A DNA stretch of 64,000 bases from Paraburkholderia phenazinium (GTDB lineage Bacteria; Pseudomonadota; Gammaproteobacteria; Burkholderiales; Burkholderiaceae): assembly GCF_900141745.1 (NCBI RefSeq), contig NZ_FSRM01000002.1, forward strand, positions 1,984,001-2,048,000, given 5' to 3'. Below, piece after piece: positions 57,419 through 64,000 of this stretch. Under the pieces are notes generated by a model. It made no database searches, was not told the DNA's origin, and saw only the letters and a list, made by a program, of their open reading frames with translations. Each line of letters opens with the position of its first letter. Within the stretch, counting starts at the first letter, position 1. A program made the position numbers and the translations under genes.

Positions 57419-58045
57419 TTATTCGATCTCCGAGGCGAGCGCATTGACCGCTGCTGCGGCCATCGCGCTGCCGCCGCGGCGGCCCGCGACGCAGACATAG
57501 GGCAGGCCGAGCGTATTGGCGGCCAACAGGGCTTTCGATTCGGCAGCACCGATAAATCCCACTGGAAAACCGAGGATGAGCGCGGGTCTGGGTGCGCCGG
57601 CCGCGATCATGTCCAGCAAATGGAACAGGGCGGTGGGTGCGTTGCCGATGACCACCACGCTGCCGGCCAGATTCGGCCGCCACAATTCCACGGCGGCAGC
57701 CGAGCGGGTATTGCCAAGCGATTCGGCCAGTGCGGGTACACGCGGCTCGCCGAGCGTGCAGATGACCTGATTTGCCGCGGGCAGGCGCGCGCGCGTAATG
57801 CCTTCGGCAACCATGCGCGCATCGCAGAGAATCGGCGCACCGCCCATCAGTGCTTCACGGCCAGAGTGCCCGGCGTCTGCGGAGAATTCCAGCGCTTCGA
57901 CGATTTCGACCATGCCGCAGGCGTGAATCACGCGAACGGCGAGTTTTTCCAGATCGGGCGGGATGCGTGACAGATCCGCTTCGGCGCGAATCGTGGCGAA
58001 GGACTGGCGATAGATTTCCTGTCCGTCACGGATGTACTCAGACAT
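57419..58045 (-). CDS. cobH: precorrin-8X methylmutase CobH
   Basis: A 208-residue methylmutase moving the C11 methyl to C12 to give hydrogenobyrinate. The signature RVIHACGMVEIVEALEFS contains the catalytic histidine; FPVGFIGAAESKALL and VAGRRGGSAMAAAAVNAL are also typical. The ATG at 58045 is chosen because it begins the conserved SEYIRDGQEIYRQSF; it overlaps the cobG stop by 8 bp. Confidence 0.92.
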   Translation of the reverse strand: MSEYIRDGQEIYRQSFATIRAEADLSRIPPDLEKLAVRVIHACGMVEIVEALEFSADAGHSGREALMGGAPILCDARMVAEGITRARLPAANQVICTLGEPRVPALAESLGNTRSAAAVELWRPNLAGSVVVIGNAPTALFHLLDMIAAGAPRPALILGFPVGFIGAAESKALLAANTLGLPYVCVAGRRGGSAMAAAAVNALASEIE

Positions 58046-59489
58046 CGATAGGGCTCCGGGCGGTTGTTGTAAGTACAGTCTTGATCTGTTCAAGGTTCAG
58101 ATCGTGCGCAACGAGGCGGCCGAAGCCGGGGCCGCCATCGCGTTCGTAAAGGTCGTAGTGTCCGGGGGCCACGGCGAGCAGCGTGTGAGCCGCGCAATGA
58201 GCCGCCGCGCATGAGCGCTCGCAGCCGCTCAGGTGCAACTCGAGCGCTGCGGGGCGAAGTTGGGGCAGATGTTCTGCGAGGTATTGCGCGTCGGCCTTGG
58301 TATCAGCTCGCGCTTTCGCACAGCCGCTTGAACCCGCGCAGGCAATCAGGCCAGCATACGCTGCCTGGGGATCGCATATAAAACCGAGTCGCTCCATGGC
58401 GGCGACAGTTGGCGCCACTGCCGTTTTGGCGAGATCCGGGATCAGGATGCTTTGCCAGGGCGTTACTATCACCGTGGCCTGTGTGTTTGCCGCGTGCGCG
58501 AGTTCGGCCAGTGCATGCAGGGTACGCGTGTCGAGCCGGCCTAGCGGCGGCTGGCCGCCGACCCACCACAAACCGGCTGTAGCTTGCGGTTGGGGTCCAA
58601 AGCGCAGGGCTGGATCGGCGATACGGCGAGTCCATGCGCGTACTGTCCGAGGCTGGAAGTCGAGATACGTTTGCGCACGCTGCAGGATTGAGCTGGCCGC
58701 GTGTGTCCGTAACAGATCGCGCATGCGCGGCTGCTGCGGCGTGGCGAGATCGAGGAACGCCCGCAGCAGGGCATTGAGCAACGCTGGGACCTGTTCCGGA
58801 CCGACGATGCCGAGCGCCGGTATATCGGCGCTCGCTTCCAGCGCTGGGTTCAGCATGTTGCCGCCCGCCTTATAGATACCGGGCGATGGGCAGCCTGCGA
58901 GGCCGAACGCGAAACCCACACCGGTCCCGTCCGGTTGTGCCGCAAACCAGATATCGTGCGGATGTTCGAGCATGGCGAGCCGCTCGCCGCCATCAAGCTG
59001 CACGGAGAATTTGGGCGAGAGCGCAGCGAAGCGCGGTTCGTTCTGCAAAGTGTCGAGCAGGCTTGCCGCAAGCGCTCGCGTATCGATTAGCGCGTCAGGA
59101 TCGCGACCGGCTGCGGGGCTGAGCATCAGGTTGCGACGGGCGTCCGCCGCTTGTGCATCGGCACGGCTAGTTTCGTGGTGCCCACGGGGGCCGAACCCTG
59201 CCTCAAGCAGCGCCTGGCTCAGCGCCGTTTCGTGACCGGCACGAATGCCCCGCAATTGCAGATTCGCGCGGTTCGTCAGTTCGACAGGGCCGCCCGCATG
59301 GCGTTCTGCCGCGCTAGCCAGGGCGTGCAGTTGAGCGGCCCCGATCGTGCCGCCAGGCAGCCGGATACGGCACAGCCCGCCATCTCGCGCAGCGACGATA
59401 TGCAGCAACCCGGGACAGGCCGATGAGTACGGAGCAACGTTGCTGCTGGCGGGGAGTGGAGGGCGGTTCACGTAGGGCCGGAAATGCAT
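58038..59489 (-). CDS. cobG: precorrin-3B synthase CobG
   Basis: A 483-residue protein of the nitrite/sulfite reductase ferredoxin-like family. N-terminal half: GLCRIRLPGGTIGAAQLHAL and ELTNRANLQLRGI. C-terminal Fe-S cluster cysteines lie in CAGSSGCAKA and LSGCERSCAAAHCAAH. CobG is the oxygen-dependent monooxygenase that makes precorrin-3B, a marker of the aerobic route. It leads the leftward cobG-H-I-J unit and is divergent from cobL, 182 bp away. The ribosome site is weak and the first 30 residues are not conserved-looking, so a later start is possible. Confidence 0.88.
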   Translation of the reverse strand: MHFRPYVNRPPLPASSNVAPYSSACPGLLHIVAARDGGLCRIRLPGGTIGAAQLHALASAAERHAGGPVELTNRANLQLRGIRAGHETALSQALLEAGFGPRGHHETSRADAQAADARRNLMLSPAAGRDPDALIDTRALAASLLDTLQNEPRFAALSPKFSVQLDGGERLAMLEHPHDIWFAAQPDGTGVGFAFGLAGCPSPGIYKAGGNMLNPALEASADIPALGIVGPEQVPALLNALLRAFLDLATPQQPRMRDLLRTHAASSILQRAQTYLDFQPRTVRAWTRRIADPALRFGPQPQATAGLWWVGGQPPLGRLDTRTLHALAELAHAANTQATVIVTPWQSILIPDLAKTAVAPTVAAMERLGFICDPQAAYAGLIACAGSSGCAKARADTKADAQYLAEHLPQLRPAALELHLSGCERSCAAAHCAAHTLLAVAPGHYDLYERDGGPGFGRLVAHDLNLEQIKTVLTTTARSPIDV

Positions 59490-59671
59490 GGATCACTTCA
59501 CGCGTGCGCGAGCGGCGCTGCCCGCGTGTTGTGCGGGCGGGCCTCAGCGTTCGCTCAGTGTCAGGGCAAAGAAGGCCGCAAGGAAGGCTGCCTAAGCGCT
59601 GTATTATGCCTGTTTTCGATATCTGAAACGACGCTGCGGCCGAGCGGCTCAGGCGTTCGCAGAACCTCTCG

Positions 59672-60916
59672 ATGCATGCAAAAGAATTTGGGCCAAGGCC
59701 AGCCTGGTTGACCGTGGTCGGGATTGGCGAAGACGGTTTCGCCGGACTCGGCCGGCCGGCACGCCGTGCGCTGCTCGACGCACACATTGTCTACGGCGGT
59801 GCGCGTCATCTGGCGATGCTGCCGCCACGTCTGCGGGCGCAGCGCGAAGCGTGGCCTCAACCGTTCGATCTTTCGGCGGTGCTCGCGCGGCGTGGCACAC
59901 CGGTTTGCGTGCTGGCGAGCGGGGACCCGATGCTGTTTGGTGTCGGCGCGGTGCTGGCGCGCCAGTTACCGGCGGAGGAATTGCATGTTCTGCCGGCGCC
60001 TTCATCTGTGTCTCTGGCCGCAGCGCGTATGGGCTGGGCCTTGCAACAGGTCAAGACGGTTTCGCTGGTCGGCCGTCCGCTGGCCGCGCTCAATACGGTG
60101 ATGCATGACGGCGCATGTCTGCTCGTGCTGAGCGCAGATGGCAACACCCCGGCAGCCTTGACCACTCTGTTGATGGCGCGCGGTTACGGCGCGAGCAGGA
60201 TGACCGTCTTCGAACATCTGGGCGGCGGCGTGCACGAACGGCGTATCGACGGGCGTGCCGATGCCTGGTCGGTCGGCACGGTCGCTGCACTTAACCTGAT
60301 CGCCGTCGAATGCCGTGCGGATGGGCAAGCCCTGCGTTTGCCGCTGACCCCCGGCTTGCCCGACGAGGCATATCGCAACGATGGCCAGTTGACCAAGCGT
60401 GACATACGCGCGATCACGCTCGCACGTCTGGCGCCGGCGCCCGGCGAACTACTCTGGGATGTCGGCGCGGGCAGCGGTTCGATCGGTATCGAATGGATGC
60501 GTACGCATCCGGATTGCCGCGCGATCGCGATCGAAAGCCACCCTGAGCGGCAGGCTTTTATCGAGTACAACCGTGAAGCGCTCGGTGTGCCGACGCTGCA
60601 ACTGGTTGCCGGGCGGGCGCCCGCAGCACTCGAGGGTCTGGATACTCCCGACGCGGTTTTTATCGGCGGCGGTGTGACCGGGCCGGGTGTGCTGGATACC
60701 TGCTGGGCGCGTTTGCGCGAGGGCGGACGTCTGGTCGCGAATGCGGTCACGGTGCAAGGCGAGGCGGCGCTGTCGGCCTGGCACGCGCAACATGGGGGCA
60801 CGCTAACGCGCATTGCCCTGTCGGAAACCGAGCCTCTTGGGCGCTTCGATACCTGGCGTCCGGCTCTGCCGGTCACGCTGCTTGAGGTATGCAAGCGGGA
60901 AGACCGGTATGCGTGA
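59672..60916 (+). CDS. cobL: precorrin-6Y C5,15-methyltransferase (decarboxylating) CobL
   Basis: A 414-residue bifunctional methylase. The N-terminal CbiE-type domain has [13 protein letters not shown] and [16 protein letters not shown]. The C-terminal CbiT-type domain carries the SAM motif [18 protein letters not shown] and [13 protein letters not shown]. It adds methyls at C5 and C15 and removes the C12 acetate carboxyl. It heads the rightward cobL-cbiD-cobK-cobM unit and overlaps cbiD by 8 bp. Confidence 0.92.
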   Translation: MHAKEFGPRPAWLTVVGIGEDGFAGLGRPARRALLDAHIVYGGARHLAMLPPRLRAQREAWPQPFDLSAVLARRGTPVCVLASGDPMLFGVGAVLARQLPAEELHVLPAPSSVSLAAARMGWALQQVKTVSLVGRPLAALNTVMHDGACLLVLSADGNTPAALTTLLMARGYGASRMTVFEHLGGGVHERRIDGRADAWSVGTVAALNLIAVECRADGQALRLPLTPGLPDEAYRNDGQLTKRDIRAITLARLAPAPGELLWDVGAGSGSIGIEWMRTHPDCRAIAIESHPERQAFIEYNREALGVPTLQLVAGRAPAALEGLDTPDAVFIGGGVTGPGVLDTCWARLREGGRLVANAVTVQGEAALSAWHAQHGGTLTRIALSETEPLGRFDTWRPALPVTLLEVCKREDRYA

Positions 60917-62009
60917 CGAAACCCCCGAGCAGTCTGCGCCCCTGCGCTCCGGATATACCACGGGCAGCTGCGCGACCGCGACTTCGCTGGCGGCGGCGCG
61001 GCTGCTGTTGACAGGGGAAACGAGTGACGCGGCGGAAATCGTGCTGCCCAAAGGGCAGCGCGTCTCCTTGCGGCTGACCTTTTGCCGGCTCGCTGGGGGC
61101 GAGTCGGGTACGCAAGCTGAAGCTGGCACGATCAAGGACGCGGGCGACGATCCCGACGTGACGCACGGCGCGCTGGTGTTCGCCCGCGTGCGTCTGAGGG
61201 CCGAACCTGGGGTGGGTTTTCATGCCGGCCCTGGTGTGGGCACGGTCACGCGAGCGGGGTTGACGCTGCTGGTCGGTGAGCCGGCAATCAACCCGGTGCC
61301 GCGCCGCATGATGACCGAACATCTGACGGAACTTGCTGTTGCCTGCGGCTATAGCGGTGGCTTCGAAGTGACGATCGGCGTGGAGGGGGGCGAGGCGCTC
61401 GCGCTCAAGACGATGAATCCGCGGCTCGGCATCGTGGGCGGCCTGTCGATTCTCGGCACCACGGGAATCGTGCGGCCGTTTTCCTGCTCGGCTTATATCG
61501 CCTCGATTCATCAAGGTATCGACGTAGCTCGTGCGAACGGGTATCGGCATCTGGCGGCCTGCACGGGTAACGCAAGCGAGGAGGCGATGCGGCAGCGTTA
61601 CGGCCTGCCCGAGATCGCGTTGATCGAGATGGGGGACTTTGTCGGAGCAGTGCTCAAGCATCTGCGGCGCGCTCCGGTCGAGCGACTGAGCGTGTGCGGC
61701 GGTTTCGGCAAGATCAGCAAGCTCGCTGCCGGCCATCTGGATCTGCATAGCCGCGTATCCAGTATCGATCTCGCGCAGCTGGCCGAATGGGCCGGCGAGT
61801 GGGGCGCCGATTCGAGTCTGCAGGCGTCCATGCGGGCCGCCAATACGAGTCAGGAGGCGCTAGCGCTGGCGCACGCTCGGGCGGTGCCGCTCGGCGATGC
61901 GGTATGCCGGCGTGCGCTCGATGTGGCCGTTGGGATTGCGCCGGCCGGCGTGGCGCTCGAAATGTTCGCGATCGATCGGGGCGGGAATCTGGTCGGGTCT
62001 GCCTTATGA
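60909..62009 (+). CDS. cbiD: cobalt-precorrin-5B C1-methyltransferase CbiD
   Basis: A 366-residue CbiD protein with the N-terminal signature [49 protein letters not shown] and the ending [17 protein letters not shown]. It methylates C1 after lactone opening by CbiG in the anaerobic route. In this locus it probably takes the place of CobF, which is not seen. ATG 60909 overlaps the cobL end; the stop overlaps cobK. Confidence 0.91.
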   Translation: MRDETPEQSAPLRSGYTTGSCATATSLAAARLLLTGETSDAAEIVLPKGQRVSLRLTFCRLAGGESGTQAEAGTIKDAGDDPDVTHGALVFARVRLRAEPGVGFHAGPGVGTVTRAGLTLLVGEPAINPVPRRMMTEHLTELAVACGYSGGFEVTIGVEGGEALALKTMNPRLGIVGGLSILGTTGIVRPFSCSAYIASIHQGIDVARANGYRHLAACTGNASEEAMRQRYGLPEIALIEMGDFVGAVLKHLRRAPVERLSVCGGFGKISKLAAGHLDLHSRVSSIDLAQLAEWAGEWGADSSLQASMRAANTSQEALALAHARAVPLGDAVCRRALDVAVGIAPAGVALEMFAIDRGGNLVGSAL

Positions 62010-62743
62010 TGCGCATCCTTGTCCTCGGCGGTACAGGCGACGCGCTGCAACTGGCGCGCCGGCTCGCGGGCGGGCATATCTACAGTCTGGCAGGCCTCGG
62101 CCGGGTGCCGGAGGATTTGCACTGCCGGGTCCGCGTTGGAGGTTTCGGAGGCAGTGAAGGTCTGGCGCGCTATCTGGTTGACGAGCATGTTTCGCTTTTG
62201 ATCGACGCCACCCATCCATACGCTGCGCGGATCAGCGCGAACGCCGCGGCGGCAAGCCGGGAGGCCGGCGTACCGTGCTGGGCGCTGCGTCGCCCAGGCT
62301 GGATTGCGCAGCCTGGCGACGATTGGCGCGAGGCCGACGACTGGGCGGGCTTGGTCAAGTTACTCGCTGCCTTCCGCCGACCTCTGTTCACGCTCGGGCG
62401 TGAGCCGCTCGCGCATCTCGACGAGATTCCGCCGCAACAATTCTGGACCGTGCGCTGTCTCGATGCGCATGCAGGCAACGCGCGTGCGCGCGTGATCGAT
62501 GCACGCGGTCCCTTTACGCATGAAGGCGAACGCGCGCTGTTTGCAGAGGCGGCGATTGACGTGGTGATCAGCAAGAATAGCGGCGGACGCGCGACCGAGG
62601 CCAAACTCGACGTGGCTCGCGAGCGTGGCTTGCCGGTTCTGATGCTAAGGCGCCCGGAGCTGCCGGCGGCGACACGCGTATTCGATAGTGGCGCCGCATT
62701 GCTCGGTGCTTTGGAAGATTGGCCTGACGCACTGGCACCCTGA
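62006..62743 (+). CDS. cobK: precorrin-6A reductase CobK
   Basis: A 245-residue Rossmann-type reductase with [17 protein letters not shown] at the N-terminus, [16 protein letters not shown], and [18 protein letters not shown] near the end, as in CobK/CbiJ. It reduces the macrocycle with NADPH before CobL acts. ATG 62006 overlaps the cbiD TGA; the second ATG at 62009 is an alternative start. Confidence 0.91.
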   Translation: MMRILVLGGTGDALQLARRLAGGHIYSLAGLGRVPEDLHCRVRVGGFGGSEGLARYLVDEHVSLLIDATHPYAARISANAAAASREAGVPCWALRRPGWIAQPGDDWREADDWAGLVKLLAAFRRPLFTLGREPLAHLDEIPPQQFWTVRCLDAHAGNARARVIDARGPFTHEGERALFAEAAIDVVISKNSGGRATEAKLDVARERGLPVLMLRRPELPAATRVFDSGAALLGALEDWPDALAP

Positions 62744-62783
62744 CCGACGGCGCGAGCGGGCAAGAAAATTTTTGGAGCGGTTT

Positions 62784-63527
62784 ATGACGGTGTTTTTTAT
62801 CGGTGCCGGTCCCGGCGACCCTGAACTCATCACGGTCAAGGGGCAGCGTCTGGTGCGCACTTGCCCGGTGATTCTCTATGCGGGATCACTGGTGCCCGAG
62901 GCGGTTATCGCAGGCCATCGCGCCGGGCAGGTCGTGAATACCGCCGAGCTCGACCTCGATGCCATCGTAGCTTTGCTCGAGCAGGCACATCGCCGCGGGC
63001 TCGACGTTGCGCGTGTGCATTCCGGCGATCCGTCCTTGTACGGTGCGATTGGCGAGCAGATCCGCCGGCTCCGCGCACTCGATATTCCCTATGAAATCGT
63101 CCCCGGTGTCACGGCGACGGCGGCCTGCAGCGCAGCGCTGGGTTGTGAGCTGACGCTGCCCGGCGTTTCGCAGACGCTGATCCTGACGCGCTACGCCAGC
63201 AAGACCGCAATGCCCGATGGCGAACAGCTTGCCGATCTGGCACGGCACCGCGCGACGCTCGCGATTCATCTTGGGGTCCGGCATCTCGCGCGTATCGTTG
63301 AGGAACTGCTGCCGTTCTACGGTCCGGCCGGTGCGATCGCCGTGGTGTACAGGGCGAGCTGGCCAGATCAGGAAATCATTCGCGGAACGTTGGGCGACAT
63401 AGTGGGCAAGGTGCAACCTACCGATGCGTCGCGCACTGCCCTGATTCTCGTGGGTCAGGTGCTCGAATCGCAGGATTTTCTGGACTCGACGCTGTATGGC
63501 GCGGCCTCCGGCCAACCGTTTTCGTAG
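62784..63527 (+). CDS. cobM: precorrin-4 C11-methyltransferase CobM
   Basis: A 247-residue class III methyltransferase with VFFIGAGPGDPELITVKG, YAGSLVPEAV, HSGDPSLYGAIGEQ and EIVPGVTATAACSAALG, all typical of CobM/CbiF. The ATG at 62784 follows TTGGAGCGG; the longer upstream frame is unsupported. Its 3' end overlaps the convergent bluB gene by 73 bp. Confidence 0.92.
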   Translation: MTVFFIGAGPGDPELITVKGQRLVRTCPVILYAGSLVPEAVIAGHRAGQVVNTAELDLDAIVALLEQAHRRGLDVARVHSGDPSLYGAIGEQIRRLRALDIPYEIVPGVTATAACSAALGCELTLPGVSQTLILTRYASKTAMPDGEQLADLARHRATLAIHLGVRHLARIVEELLPFYGPAGAIAVVYRASWPDQEIIRGTLGDIVGKVQPTDASRTALILVGQVLESQDFLDSTLYGAASGQPFS

Positions 63528-64000
63528 ACGCACTCGGCGAGAGGTTTCCGTTGGGCCCAGCGTTCAGTTTCCAGCATGGGTTCGGCATAGAACTGCCGCA
63601 CGTGGCCCAGGCAAAGTATCGCGACCGGCTTCGCGCCCGCCGGAATGCCGAGTACGCGGCGCACTTCATCCGTGTCGAACAGCGAGACCCATCCCATGCC
63701 CAATCCTTCGGCGCGTGCGGCCAGCCACATGTTCTGAATCGCACAGGCCACCGAGGCGAGGTCCATTTCGGGCAGCGTGCGACGCCCGAACACATGCTTT
63801 TCCCGGCCATCCATCAGGGCGACGACCAGCAGTTCGCCGCATTCGCGCATGCCCTCGACCTTGAGTTGCATGAATTCGTCGCGGCGCTGGTCGAGCGCGT
63901 CGGCGGTGCGCAGGCGCTCGTGTTCGACAATCGCGTGCAGTTCGGATCGTAGCCCGGTATCGCTAATGCGAATGATGCGCCAAGGCTGCATATAGCCGAC
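63455..64000 (-). CDS. bluB: 5,6-dimethylbenzimidazole synthase BluB, 5'-truncated by window edge
   Basis: A partial flavin-destructase of the nitroreductase fold, 181 residues visible. The frame is open to the window edge with VGYMQPWRIIRI, the usual BluB segment near residue 60, so the start lies outside. LASVACAIQNMWLAARAEGLGMGWVSLFD and GIPAGAKPVAILCLGHV are diagnostic. It converts FMNH2 with O2 into DMB, the lower ligand of cobalamin. About 15 residues at its end extend beyond the usual BluB terminus and lie inside cobM on the other strand. Confidence 0.87.
   Translation of the reverse strand, partial: VGYMQPWRIIRISDTGLRSELHAIVEHERLRTADALDQRRDEFMQLKVEGMRECGELLVVALMDGREKHVFGRRTLPEMDLASVACAIQNMWLAARAEGLGMGWVSLFDTDEVRRVLGIPAGAKPVAILCLGHVRQFYAEPMLETERWAQRKPLAECVYENGWPEAAPYSVESRKSCDSST

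Overview
The window looks like chromosome from a high-GC betaproteobacterium, most likely Burkholderia sensu lato (Paraburkholderia, Caballeronia or Burkholderia). The reasons are the uniformly GC-rich coding sequence, a MxKDx pentapeptide-repeat protein, a Burkholderia-style porin remnant, a furan-degradation (hmf) cluster and a Burkholderia-style cobalamin locus. Species level cannot be read from the sequence. No rRNA, tRNA, CRISPR array, transposase or phage gene was seen.

Positions 1-27,000 hold a loose set of redox and accessory genes. They include a cysteine-cluster protein, a periplasmic thioredoxin with a CcdA-like membrane partner, a Tat-lipoprotein sulfite-oxidase-like molybdoenzyme with its cytochrome b and a MxKDx gene, and a paoABC aldehyde oxidoreductase operon. 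A stress SDR with a pyruvate-oxidase-like TPP enzyme follows, then an HxlR/SDR divergent pair, a response regulator-histidine kinase-ChrA operon, cytochrome b561, a beta-propeller protein and several stand-alone oxidoreductases (OYE, SDR, peroxiredoxin-like, AKR) next to a LysR regulator. Three gene remnants (a porin, an EAL domain and a BON domain, the last near 41 kb) mark places where DNA was lost or rearranged.

Positions 26,362-40,698 carry a single compact furfural/5-hydroxymethylfurfural catabolic locus. The order is hmfR1 (divergent), then UbiD-like hmfF, UbiX-like hmfG, the molybdenum hydroxylase subunits hmfABC, CoA ligase hmfD, enoyl-CoA-hydratase-like hmfE, GMC oxidoreductase hmfH and transporter hmfT, then hmfR2 (convergent). 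hmfF to hmfE form an unbroken chain of 4-8 bp overlaps. Together the enzymes should turn furfural, HMF, furoate or furandicarboxylate into 2-oxoglutarate. The large subunit carries a fused C-terminal CoxG-like domain.

Positions 41,068-64,000 are a large cobalamin biosynthesis locus made of several units. It has cobC and cobQ, a NiCoT Co/Ni transporter behind a cobalamin riboswitch, cobE-cobO-cobB, and a second riboswitch ahead of cobW-cobN-chlI-VWA. These are followed by cobG-cobH-cobI-cbiG/cobJ, then cobL-cbiD-cobK-cobM, and a truncated bluB at the right edge. The gene content is a mosaic: oxygen-dependent-route CobG, CobN and CobK sit with CbiD and CbiG, which belong to the anaerobic route, and no cobF is seen. 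Both riboswitches are preceded by similarly spaced sigma70-like promoters. cobA, cobD/cbiB and the nucleotide-loop genes are not in this window.
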